DNA from: Clostridia bacterium
GTDB taxonomy: Bacteria; Bacillota; Clostridia; UBA1381
Assembly (NCBI GenBank): GCA_017380475.1
Contig: JAFODX010000178.1
Location: forward strand, 1 to 8,754
Reading direction: 5' to 3'
DNA length: 8,754 nt
The notes under the pieces were generated by a model. The model saw only the letters and a list, made by a program, of their open reading frames with translations. It had not been told where the DNA came from and searched no databases. Numbering within the stretch: the stretch's first letter is position 1; the number at the start of each line of letters is the position of its first letter. The position numbers and the translations under genes are program-made. Below, piece by piece: positions 1-6,206 of this stretch.

Positions 1-27
1 AGCCTTCTTTTCAATATATATCGGAGT

Positions 28-1272
28 TTATCTAGCGTTTGTTAACGGGTTGTAATCAGCACCCCAAACAAACACTTTTACTTTTGCTGATAATACAAGA
101 CTTTCCGGTGTAAATGAGAAATCATCTCTGTCTACAACCGCAGTCTTAACATCAACAAATCTATCGTTGCTGTCATATGTTGCAACATATACCGTTGCCG
201 GTGTAGTTACACCCGCTTTTCTTGCAACATTAACAGTTACAGTGTTTCCGTCATTTACAACAGACTTTACCTCAAACGGTACTTCAAGTACAAGGCAAGG
301 ATATCCGCCGTTTACATCGCTTGTAACCGCAAAACCGTCAAGCGTGTTGAAGTATGTTGTAATATCAGCCTTTGATGCACCTGCATTACCAAGCGAGTTA
401 GATTCAGCATATACAGTCGTATAACTATCCGAATATGTACCCTCTGCACTCGCTAAAGTAGAATAACAGTTAGTTACCGTAAAGCCACTCTTGCCATTCT
501 TGCTGCCGAAACCGTAAACAGAGTTCTGAGCCGGATTTTCTATCGGTGTAACCTCTGCTGCAAAACAATTGTTTATTTTAACCGCAGTAGTATCGTACAA
601 TGAACCAACAAATCCACCCATTGCAGTCTGATATGATGATGCTATTTTTGCATCATAAATATAACAGTTTTCAATTTGAGCGGTACTTCTTACCATTCCA
701 ACGAACGCACCGAATGAAGCCTCTTTTGTTTTTGTATCAGTCTGATGGATTGTGGCATTCTTTACATAGCAGTTAGTGATTGTTCCTGCCTGATTGTAAC
801 CTATAAATGCACCCACATTGTTTGTTCCTGAAGTCTTAAACTTAATATTGATATTCTCAATACCAAGGTCTTTCACTTCAGCACCGTATATATAACCGAA
901 GAAACCAACCTCAGCATACGGCTTTGTGATTTTGATGTTCCTGATAACGTGACCGGCACCGTCAAAACCACCCTTAAGAGAATAACCATCCTTATGACCG
1001 ATAGGCTCCCATTCACAGTTGCCGTAATCAATATCAGCTGTGAGCTTGAAGAATTTTTCTCTGTAGTCCTTGCTGGTACCGTTAAACAAATCAGACATTC
1101 TCTTAAGCTCTGCCGCACTTGAAATAAGATACGGGTCAGCTTCTGTTCCTGTACCTCCGGCGAACGCAGTTGCCGGAATCCCGTCAAAACCTGATGCGTT
1201 TACACTTACAGGCACCACAACAAGTGTTGCAAGCATCATAAGTGCAATAAAAAGACTTGTGATTTTTTTCAT
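28..1272 (-). CDS. Secreted GLUG-repeat (beta-helix-like) protein
   Basis: The 414-residue protein is probably exported. Residues 1-26 form a signal peptide (KK, then a long hydrophobic core, then a V-N-A cleavage site before S27). The segment GTGTEADPYLI (40-50) with a following AAELKRMSDLF is the usual entry to GLUG or beta-helix domains of surface proteins. From about 121 to 271 there are repeated units of the form G-x-F-x-G ... I-x-N-C-Y (units near 121-143, 151-175, 185-210, 216-241 and 251-271), which I read as stacked GLUG-like coils. The C-terminal 80 residues (about 334-414), with VYVATYDSNDRF and KVFVWGADYNPL, form a small beta-sandwich-like module that I recall at the C-terminus of many clostridial exoproteins. 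There is no LPXTG, SLH or dockerin motif, so how it is retained outside the cell is unclear. The ATG start has AAAGGA about 10 bases upstream and its own promoter. A role in adhesion or glycan binding is inference only. Confidence 0.85.
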   Translation of the reverse strand: MKKITSLFIALMMLATLVVVPVSVNASGFDGIPATAFAGGTGTEADPYLISSAAELKRMSDLFNGTSKDYREKFFKLTADIDYGNCEWEPIGHKDGYSLKGGFDGAGHVIRNIKITKPYAEVGFFGYIYGAEVKDLGIENINIKFKTSGTNNVGAFIGYNQAGTITNCYVKNATIHQTDTKTKEASFGAFVGMVRSTAQIENCYIYDAKIASSYQTAMGGFVGSLYDTTAVKINNCFAAEVTPIENPAQNSVYGFGSKNGKSGFTVTNCYSTLASAEGTYSDSYTTVYAESNSLGNAGASKADITTYFNTLDGFAVTSDVNGGYPCLVLEVPFEVKSVVNDGNTVTVNVARKAGVTTPATVYVATYDSNDRFVDVKTAVVDRDDFSFTPESLVLSAKVKVFVWGADYNPLTNAR

Positions 1273-1323
1273 TTTATCACGTTCCTTTCTTTATAAAATT
1301 TAACACGTTGAGTTTATACTGAA

Positions 1324-1351
1324 ATTATACCATTTTTACCGAAAAAGTCAA
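1324..1351 (-). promoter_or_regulatory. Sigma-A promoter of the GLUG protein gene
   Basis: Reading the minus strand, TTGACT (1351-1346) and a perfect TATAAT (1329-1324) are separated by 16 bases. TG lies one base before the -10 box (extended -10). Transcription would begin near 1317, leaving a leader of about 45 bases. It lies downstream of the pnp terminator, so the gene appears to be a separate transcription unit. Confidence 0.85.
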
Positions 1352-1463
1352 GTATTTTCAGTAATTACGGACATTTTGGGTAAAAGTGTGGATTTTTTGT
1401 TCCTTTTATTTTTTTATCTTTTATAATTTTCAACTTTTTGATGGCAAAAAAGTCATAATGCAT

Positions 1464-1490
1464 AAAAAATGCGCCCCTTACGGAGCGCAT
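1464..1490 (-). terminator. Rho-independent terminator of pnp
   Basis: On the minus strand a 9-bp stem (ATGCGCTCC with GGGGCGCAT, one U-G pair, loop GTAA) is followed at once by a run of five to six T. It starts 9 bases after the pnp stop codon, so it closes the rpsO-pnp unit. The A+T-rich stretch from here to the next promoter (1352-1463) holds nothing else that I recognise. Confidence 0.9.
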
Positions 1491-1498
1491 CCTATTAT

Positions 1499-3616
1499 TT
1501 ACTGGTTGTTTGAGCAATCCTCTATCTCCAGCATTGCATCCTTTCTTGACAATGAAATCTTACCTGTCTTCTCGTCGATTTCCATAACCTTAACGATCAT
1601 AGTGTCGCCTTCCTTGCAGACATCCTCTACCTTTTCAACTCTCTCTCTGTCAAGCTTTGAGATGTGGCAAAGTCCGTCCTTACCGGGAAGAATTTCAACG
1701 AATGCGCCGAATGTTGTTATAGTCTTAACAACACCCTTATAGATTCTGCCAAGCTCAGGTTCTTCAACTATTGCTTCGATTGCCTTCTTAGCGGCATTTC
1801 CGCTTTCCTGAGTTTCTGCAAAGATGTGGATTGTACCGTCTTCTTCGATATCAATCTTAGCACCTGTTTCAGCAACAATCTTCTGGATAACCTTACCGCC
1901 CTGACCGATAACTTCTCTTATCTTTTCAGGGTCAATCTTTATTGTCATAACCTTCGGAGCATACTCTGAAAGTTCAGGTCTTACCTCAGGTATAGCCTTC
2001 AGAATTACATCATCAATGATGTGATAACGGGCATCTCTTGTCTTTCTGAGTGCTTCTTCTATAACCTCATACGGAAGACCGTCGTTCTTTATATCAACCT
2101 GAATTGATGTGATACCCTTCTTTGTACCAGCTACCTTAAAGTCCATCTCGCCGTAGAAGTCCTCAAGACCCTGGATATCAACCATTGTTGTAAAGCCTTC
2201 GTCTGTTGTTATAAGACCACATGAAATACCTGCAACCGGAGCTTTAATCGGAACACCGGCAGCCATAAGTGCAAGAGTAGAACCACAAACTGAACCCTGT
2301 GAAGTTGAACCGTTTGATGAAAGAACCTCTGATACGCAACGGATTGCATACGGGAACTCTTCCTCTGACGGAAGTACCGGAACAAGTGACTTTTCAGCCA
2401 ATGCACCGTGACCGATTTCACGTCTGCCGGGGCCTCTTGACGGGCGTGTCTCACCTACCGAGTATGACGGGAAGTTATACTGATGCATATATCTCTTTGT
2501 CTCTTCGAGTCCGAGACCGTCAAGACGCTGTGCTTCTGAAAGCGGTGCAAGAGTAGCAATAGTAAGAACCTGTGTCTGACCTCTTGTGAACATACCTGAA
2601 CCGTGAACTCTGGGCAATACATCAACCTCTGATGCAAGCGGACGGATTTCGTCAAGACCTCTGCCGTCAACACGTCTGCCCTCATAGAGCCATGCACGAA
2701 CGATTTCCTTCTGCATCTTGTACATAATCTCTTCGAGCTGTGCTGCAAGATCAGGATACTCCTCGCTCATTGTCTCAAGAATTCTGTCAGTGATAACACC
2801 GATTCTCTCGTCACGGATGTTCTTGTCATCTGTATCAAGAGCGTGCTGAATATTTGCATATTCATTTTCCTTGATTTTGTCGTATATCTCGTGGTTAATG
2901 TCGTGAGCCTCATATTCCATCTTCGGCTTACCGATTTCAGCCTTAACAGAGTTGATGAAGTCGCACATTTCCTTGATTACACTGTGCGCATACTTAAGAC
3001 CTTCGAGCATAACCTCTTCTTTTACTTCGTCTGCACCGGCTTCAATCATAACGATTTTTTCCTTTGTACCTGCAACAGTAACGTGCATAATTGACTCTTC
3101 ACGTTCTGCAACTGTCGGGTTTATAAGGAAAGTTCCGTCCTCTTTAAGACCGAGCCATACGCCCGCAATAGGTCCGTTCCAGGGCACGTCCGAAATTGAA
3201 AGCGCTACAGACGTACCTATCAATGCACATATACCGGGGTCATTGTCCTGGTCATTTGAAAGTACAGTGTTTACAACACATACATCATTTCTTAAATCGT
3301 CCGGGAAAAGCGGTCTTATCGGACGGTCAATCATACGGCTTGTAAGAATTGCCGCTTCTGTCGGCTTACCCTCACGCTTTGTATATCCACCCGGAATTTT
3401 ACCTACAGCGTAAAGCTTCTCCTCGTAATCAACTGAAAGCGGGAAGAAATCAACGCCCTCTCTCGGTGTACGTGACGCTGTCACGTTTGTCATTACAGCA
3501 GTATCACCGTAACGAACTACACAGTGACCGTTTGTCAGCTGTGCCATTTTGCCTGTCTCGATTACAAGCGGACGACCGGCAAATGTTGTTTCGAATGTTC
3601 TGAAGTTCTCAAACAT
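1499..3616 (-). CDS. pnp: Polyribonucleotide nucleotidyltransferase (PNPase)
   Basis: PNPase is a trimeric, phosphate-dependent 3'-5' exoribonuclease of mRNA decay. The 705-residue product has the full family order and length. The first RNase PH domain covers about 12-145 (TGKMAQLTNG; FFPLSVDYEEK; RMIDRPIRPLFP). An all-alpha linker follows. The second, catalytic RNase PH domain starts near 310 (GQTQVLTIATLAP, SVGETRPSRGPGRREIGHG, SSNGSTSQGSVCG). It contains the acidic metal-site segment DIQGLEDFYGEMDFKVAGT. A KH domain carries the GQGG loop (IREVIGQGGKVIQ). A C-terminal S1 domain follows (YKGVVKTITTFGAFVEILPG, GLCHISKL). ATG is preceded by AGAAAGG at 11 bases, a rather weak and distant site. 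It follows rpsO, as in many bacteria, with a terminator and a long leader hairpin between. An out-of-frame ATG at 3623-3621 (four codons, then TGA overlapping the pnp start region) lies closer to the binding site. Confidence 0.98.
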   Translation of the reverse strand: MFENFRTFETTFAGRPLVIETGKMAQLTNGHCVVRYGDTAVMTNVTASRTPREGVDFFPLSVDYEEKLYAVGKIPGGYTKREGKPTEAAILTSRMIDRPIRPLFPDDLRNDVCVVNTVLSNDQDNDPGICALIGTSVALSISDVPWNGPIAGVWLGLKEDGTFLINPTVAEREESIMHVTVAGTKEKIVMIEAGADEVKEEVMLEGLKYAHSVIKEMCDFINSVKAEIGKPKMEYEAHDINHEIYDKIKENEYANIQHALDTDDKNIRDERIGVITDRILETMSEEYPDLAAQLEEIMYKMQKEIVRAWLYEGRRVDGRGLDEIRPLASEVDVLPRVHGSGMFTRGQTQVLTIATLAPLSEAQRLDGLGLEETKRYMHQYNFPSYSVGETRPSRGPGRREIGHGALAEKSLVPVLPSEEEFPYAIRCVSEVLSSNGSTSQGSVCGSTLALMAAGVPIKAPVAGISCGLITTDEGFTTMVDIQGLEDFYGEMDFKVAGTKKGITSIQVDIKNDGLPYEVIEEALRKTRDARYHIIDDVILKAIPEVRPELSEYAPKVMTIKIDPEKIREVIGQGGKVIQKIVAETGAKIDIEEDGTIHIFAETQESGNAAKKAIEAIVEEPELGRIYKGVVKTITTFGAFVEILPGKDGLCHISKLDRERVEKVEDVCKEGDTMIVKVMEIDEKTGKISLSRKDAMLEIEDCSNNQ

Positions 3617-3650
3617 ATCTCATTTTTCCTTTCTGTATAAAAAACTTTTC

Positions 3651-3722
3651 GGGATATGCTTAGCACATAAATACAAAGTCTTATAAAAGGCTCTCTATTT
3701 ATCTGCTAAGTTACATATTCCC
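3651..3722 (-). promoter_or_regulatory. Long imperfect hairpin in the pnp leader
   Basis: The two halves of this 72-base stretch pair along their length. GGGA (3651-3654) pairs with TCCC (3719-3722), TATG (3655-3658) with CATA (3714-3717), CTTAGCA (3659-3665) with TGCTAAG (3704-3710), and ATAAATA (3667-3673) with TATTTAT (3696-3702). A few further pairs run to an 8-base A+T loop at 3681-3688. Bulges are at T3718 and 3711-3713, with mismatches C3666/C3703 and C3674/C3695. About 25-27 pairs form in total. It lies between the rpsO terminator and the pnp ribosome binding site. Enterobacterial pnp has an RNase III-cleaved leader stem in the same place and uses it for autoregulation. The same role here is inference from position and shape. 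Confidence 0.65.
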
Positions 3723-3737
3723 TTGATAAGATATACC

Positions 3738-3771
3738 AAAACAGGCAAACAGAACCGAGTCTGTCTGCCTG
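3738..3771 (-). terminator. Terminator or attenuator between rpsO and pnp
   Basis: On the minus strand CAGGCAGACAGA and TCTGTTTGCCTG form a 12-bp stem (one G-U pair) with the loop CTCGGT. A short T4 run follows and then GG. It begins 13 bases after the rpsO stop. The short U-run suggests partial termination, with read-through into pnp. I see no convincing separate pnp promoter. Confidence 0.75.
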
Positions 3772-3784
3772 AATGATAACAATA

Positions 3785-4051
3785 TTATTTTCTGAGACCA
3801 AGCTTTGCAACCAAGGCTCTGTATCTTTCGATATCCTGACCCTTAAGGTATGTCATAAGTCTACGTCTCTGACCTACCATCATAAGAAGACCTCTTCTTG
3901 AATGGTGGTCCTTTTTGTGGATGTTAAGATGCTCGTTGTTAAGGTGATTGATCTTCTCTGTAAGAAGTGCAATCTGTACCTCCGGCGAACCTGTATCGCC
4001 CTCGTGAGTAGCGAACTCTCTTATAATCTCCTGCTTACGTTCCTTTGTCAT
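3785..4051 (-). CDS. rpsO: 30S ribosomal protein uS15
   Basis: uS15 binds the central domain of 16S rRNA early in 30S assembly. The 88-residue product has the normal length and the family signatures [17 protein letters not shown] (18-34) and [21 protein letters not shown] (45-65, the RNA-binding block), ending in [12 protein letters not shown]. The start is the ATG at 4051-4049. It lies 8 bases after a perfect AGGAGG at 4065-4060. A GTG nine bases further upstream (4060-4058) overlaps that site, so it is not the start. It sits 119 bases after rpmE and 168 bases before pnp, in the same direction. Confidence 0.98.
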   Translation of the reverse strand: MTKERKQEIIREFATHEGDTGSPEVQIALLTEKINHLNNEHLNIHKKDHHSRRGLLMMVGQRRRLMTYLKGQDIERYRALVAKLGLRK

Positions 4052-4059
4052 CAAAGTCA

Positions 4060-4065
4060 CCTCCT
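4060..4065 (-). promoter_or_regulatory. Perfect AGGAGG ribosome binding site of rpsO
   Basis: AGGAGG on the minus strand, 8 bases before ATG 4051. It decides the start: the longer reading frame that begins at GTG 4060 would need its start codon inside this site. Confidence 0.9.
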
Positions 4066-4081
4066 ATAATAATAACTATCG

Positions 4082-4126
4082 CCCTGTTCTGAGAACACGT
4101 TGGTGAGTCGTTTATCTAAGAACGGG
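4082..4126 (-). promoter_or_regulatory. Candidate rpsO leader with two alternative folds
   Basis: On the minus strand CCCGTTCT (4126-4119) can pair with AGAAC-A-GGG (4090-4082, one bulged A). The same AGAAC segment can instead close a local hairpin: TGTTC (4097-4093), loop TCA, GAACA (4089-4085). The two pairings exclude each other and end 16 bases before the Shine-Dalgarno site. S15 is known to repress its own mRNA through structured leaders that differ between phyla, so this is a candidate for such a switch. No match to a described leader class was tested. Confidence 0.45.
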
Positions 4127-4170
4127 TTCCTCTTGTGAATTCAAATTCAATTTTAATAACAAATATACAA

Positions 4171-4377
4171 TTATTTGCCTTCTCTGTTGAAACGCTTGTT
4201 GAACTTTTCAACTCTACCGCCTGTATCTACAAGCTTCTGCTTACCTGTGAAGAACGGATGACATGCTGAGCAAATTTCGACTGTGATGTTCTCAACAGTT
4301 GAGCCTGTCTCAATAACGTTACCGCATGCACAAGTTATAGTAGTCTTCTTGTAGTCGGGATGGATATCCTGCTGCAT
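4171..4377 (-). CDS. rpmE: 50S ribosomal protein bL31, zinc-binding form
   Basis: bL31 is a small 50S subunit protein at the subunit interface. The product has 68 residues, beginning [20 protein letters not shown]. Cysteines at 16, 18, 36 and 39 (CAC and CSAC) mark the zinc-containing C+ form rather than the zinc-free paralogue. The conserved [24 protein letters not shown] follows. The ATG lies 7 bases after a perfect AGGAGG (4390-4385). It is the first gene after a strong promoter and is probably co-transcribed with rpsO, since I found no clear promoter in the 119-base gap. Confidence 0.97.
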   Translation of the reverse strand: MQQDIHPDYKKTTITCACGNVIETGSTVENITVEICSACHPFFTGKQKLVDTGGRVEKFNKRFNREGK

Positions 4378-4431
4378 AGCATTACCTCCTTATTTAATTA
4401 CTGCGAGTTAAATTCCCGCGCACCACTGAAT

Positions 4432-4460
4432 AGTATACCACAGAAAAAACCATTTTGCAA
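4432..4460 (-). promoter_or_regulatory. Sigma-A promoter of rpmE
   Basis: On the minus strand TTGCAA (4460-4455), a 17-base spacer and TATACT (4437-4432), with TG one base before the -10 box. Transcription would start near 4425, giving a leader of nearly 50 bases before the rpmE ATG. The leader contains a G+C-rich patch (about 4402-4421) that could form a short stem. Confidence 0.8.
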
Positions 4461-4551
4461 GTCTTTTTTTAAATTTTCTTATGTTAAATTAGCCAAATTT
4501 ATACATCTTTTCTTCGTATATGTGAACATTTTATTCTATATTCGTTCGGAA

Positions 4552-4582
4552 TGAATAAAAAACCGTTTACGAGCGCAAAATA
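4552..4582 (+). promoter_or_regulatory. Possible sigma-G-like promoter of the 55-codon gene
   Basis: TGAATA (4552-4557), an 18-base spacer and CAAAATA (4576-4582) resemble the forespore sigma-G pattern TGAATA/CATACTA (6/6 and 5/7 matches). It would start transcription about 33 bases before the ATG. I see no good sigma-A promoter in this gap. The region is A+T-rich, so a chance match is quite possible. Confidence 0.3.
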
Positions 4583-4622
4583 ACAGTGTCGCAACAAACG
4601 CACTTTTCTGGAGGTAAGCAGT

Positions 4623-4790
4623 ATGGAATTCAATTCGACTATTGATTTATTAAATTCAGACCCGAAAGCACAATCATACTTTGACACTCTACCGGCAAAT
4701 ATCCAGCAACAACTGCTCGACAAATACACCGGTGCGAAAAGCGTCGAAGAACTACGTGTATTCGGAGACGATTTAAAAACCAGCATCTAA
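4623..4790 (+). CDS. Small conserved-looking protein of unknown function, 55 residues
   Basis: This is the only complete plus-strand gene in the window. The frame starts at ATG 4623, 8 bases after GGAGG (4610-4614), and ends with TAA at 4788-4790, directly before a 12-bp hairpin. The product begins MEFNSTIDLLNSDPKAQSYF and continues DTLPANIQQQLLDKYTG, then SVEELRVFGDDLKTSI. It is acidic and probably all-helical, with no signal peptide, membrane segment or cysteine. It reminds me of short clostridial proteins of the pattern YF..LP..[IV]Q....-[SN].EEL..[FY]...L, whose function is unknown. That likeness is from memory. It is divergent from rpmE and convergent with the ATPase gene. The minus-strand frame at 4499-4786 is its shadow. 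Confidence 0.75.
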   Translation: MEFNSTIDLLNSDPKAQSYFDTLPANIQQQLLDKYTGAKSVEELRVFGDDLKTSI

Positions 4791-4818
4791 AAAGCGTGCA
4801 GATTTCTCTGCACGCTTT
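4791..4818. terminator. Shared hairpin terminator between convergent genes
   Basis: AAAGCGTGCAGA (4791-4802) and TCTGCACGCTTT (4807-4818) form a perfect 12-bp stem with the loop TTTC. It starts right at the stop codon of the plus-strand small gene and lies 12 bases after the stop of the minus-strand ATPase gene. On the minus strand the stem runs into five T, so it is the better terminator for the ATPase gene. On the plus strand the tail is TTTAAAATAT, which is weaker. Confidence 0.85.
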
Positions 4819-4830
4819 AAAATATCATTA

Positions 4831-5934
4831 TTATCTGATAGCAAGCTCTGTATCCTTATCAAAGAAGTGGAGTCTGTTTACGTCAAAACCAACCTTAACA
4901 GTATCTTCAGCCTTTGATGTTGAACGAGCATTAACTCTTGCAGTGAATGTGCTGCCTGCAATCTGGAGATAGAGATATGTCTCTGCACCCATCATTTCAG
5001 TTACGTCAACATATGCCTCAACAGTTGCATTCGGATATGTAGAAAGGAATGCTTCATCATCATGAATGTCTTCCGGTCTGATACCCATAACAACTTCCTT
5101 GCCAACGTACTCTTCAAGAGCACCAGCCTTACCTTCCGGTATAGCAATCTTGTTATCGCCGAATACTGCACATACGCTGTCTCCGTCTTTCTCGATTGTT
5201 ACATCAACAAAGTTCATCTGCGGTGAACCGATAAAGCCTGCAACGAACTGGTTGCAAGGAGTGTTATAAAGGTTATTCGGTGAATCAATCTGCTGAACAA
5301 CGCCGTCCTTCATAACAACGATTCTTGTACCCATTGTCATAGCCTCTGTCTGGTCATGAGTAACATAGATAAATGTTGTCTTAAGCTTATTATGAAGCTT
5401 TTTGATTTCTGTTCTCATGGCAACACGGAGCTTAGCATCAAGGTTTGAAAGCGGTTCGTCCATAAGGAATACCTTCGGTGAACGTACAATCGCACGACCC
5501 ATAGCAACTCTCTGTCTCTGACCGCCTGAAAGAGCCTTCGGCTTTCTGTCAAGCAAGTGCTCAATATCAAGAATCTTTGCAGCCTCTGTAACTCTCTTCT
5601 TGATTTCAGCTTTCGGAGTCTTACGGAGTTTCAAAGCAAACGCCATGTTATCAAAAACTGTCATATGCGGATACAAAGCATAGCTCTGGAAAACCATTGC
5701 AATATCTCTGTCCTTCGGAGCAACGTCATTCATCAACTTGCCGCCTATGTAAAGTTCACCTTCTGAAATTTCCTCAAGACCTGCAATCATACGAAGTGTA
5801 GTTGACTTACCACAGCCTGACGGACCAACAAGGATGATAAATTCCTTATCCTCAATGTCGATACAGAAATCGCTGACTGCTGTTACATTTCCTGAGTATC
5901 TTTTGTAGATGTTCTTTAACTGTAAATCTGCCAT
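4831..5934 (-). CDS. ugpC: Carbohydrate ABC transporter ATP-binding protein, UgpC/MsmK/MalK type
   Basis: This ATPase subunit would power a sugar importer from the cytoplasmic side. The 367-residue product has Walker A GPSGCGKST (37-45), Q-loop Q83 in MVFQSYALYPHMTV, signature LSGGQRQRVAMGRA (135-148), Walker B VFLMDE (155-160), D-loop SNLDAKLR (163-170) and the H-loop VTHDQTEAMTMG (His193). From about 240 on it has the MalK-type regulatory TOBE/OB segment (QMNFVDV, MGIRPEDIHDD, VDVTEMMGAETYLYL, RLHFFDKDTELAIR). The chosen ATG 5934 (MADLQLKNIYKRYSG) has GAGAGG 10 bases upstream. The frame stays open to 6003, but that part is A+T-rich leader with a palindrome. No permease or binding protein adjoins it. 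Lone ATPases of this family (MsmK, MsmX) can serve several sugar importers, so the substrate cannot be read from the context. Confidence 0.95.
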   Translation of the reverse strand: MADLQLKNIYKRYSGNVTAVSDFCIDIEDKEFIILVGPSGCGKSTTLRMIAGLEEISEGELYIGGKLMNDVAPKDRDIAMVFQSYALYPHMTVFDNMAFALKLRKTPKAEIKKRVTEAAKILDIEHLLDRKPKALSGGQRQRVAMGRAIVRSPKVFLMDEPLSNLDAKLRVAMRTEIKKLHNKLKTTFIYVTHDQTEAMTMGTRIVVMKDGVVQQIDSPNNLYNTPCNQFVAGFIGSPQMNFVDVTIEKDGDSVCAVFGDNKIAIPEGKAGALEEYVGKEVVMGIRPEDIHDDEAFLSTYPNATVEAYVDVTEMMGAETYLYLQIAGSTFTARVNARSTSKAEDTVKVGFDVNRLHFFDKDTELAIR

Positions 5935-5980
5935 CTTAATAAAACCTCTCTTTATATAAAATAATTTTTTTACTGAACCG

Positions 5981-6001
5981 GATTTATAAAAACTATAAAT
6001 C
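5981..6001. promoter_or_regulatory. Palindrome in the ATPase gene leader, possible operator
   Basis: GATTTATA (5981-5988) and TATAAATC (5994-6001) are perfect 8-base inverted arms around a 5-base centre. The palindrome lies 47-67 bases before the start codon and just downstream of the candidate promoter, the usual place for a repressor site. It is too A+T-rich to resemble a CcpA site. A weak RNA hairpin is the alternative reading. Confidence 0.4.
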
Positions 6002-6009
6002 AAGCTATT

Positions 6010-6038
6010 CGTATATATGATAACATATTTTTTTGCAA
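6010..6038 (-). promoter_or_regulatory. Candidate promoter of the ATPase gene
   Basis: Two overlapping readings exist on the minus strand. One is an extended -10, TGTTATCAT (6025-6017). The other is TTGCAA (6038-6033) with TATACG (6015-6010) at a 17-base spacer. Both give a leader of about 70-80 bases. A perfect TATAAT further upstream (6116-6111) has no -35 partner. The surrounding A-tracts could assist polymerase binding. Confidence 0.4.
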
Positions 6039-6165
6039 ATTGTTAGTCCTATATTAACCAAATTTGAAATGATTTTTTTGTGTAATCTTGACAAGGTAAA
6101 TTTTAGACTAATTATAGACCATTTTTTTGTGCATATTTTACATATCAAAACTGACTACAAAACTG
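6027..6165. repeat. A-tract and short direct repeats in the gap before the ATPase gene
   Basis: The 272-base gap 5935-6206 has no gene. ATTTTTTTG occurs at 6027-6035, 6072-6080 and 6121-6129, spaced 45 and 49 bases, and the last two extend to ATTTTTTTGTG. CAAAACTG occurs twice at 6146-6153 and 6158-6165, with a 12-base period. Such elements are common in A+T-rich promoter regions and may bend DNA or bind a regulator. I cannot assign either role. No convincing terminator for the upstream gene was found here. Confidence 0.35.
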
Positions 6166-6206
6166 CACCTGTATTGCTATAAATTTAACAATATTGCACT
6201 AGCAAA

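Noticed and set aside
1386..1742. Open plus-strand frame of 118 codons
   Set aside because: It runs across the pnp terminator and into pnp antisense, and its start region is simple T-rich sequence.
2952..3413. Open plus-strand frame of 153 codons inside pnp
   Set aside because: It is fully antisense to the strongly conserved pnp coding region, has no ribosome site and gives low-complexity serine-rich residues. It is a shadow frame.
4381..4431. Structured rpmE leader of the bL31 autoregulatory kind
   Set aside because: Only a very short G+C-rich stem can be drawn by eye. This is not enough to claim a leader element.
4499..4786. Minus-strand frame of 95 codons between the ATPase gene and rpmE
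   Set aside because: It lacks a ribosome site and overlaps the better supported plus-strand 55-codon gene.
6088..6118. Plus-strand TTGACA with TATAGA downstream
   Set aside because: The spacing is 19 bases, the -10 box is poor, and no plus-strand gene follows.
6190..6206. Small hairpin after the membrane-protein gene (TTGC/GCAA)
   Set aside because: The 4-bp stem without a T-run is too weak to call a terminator.
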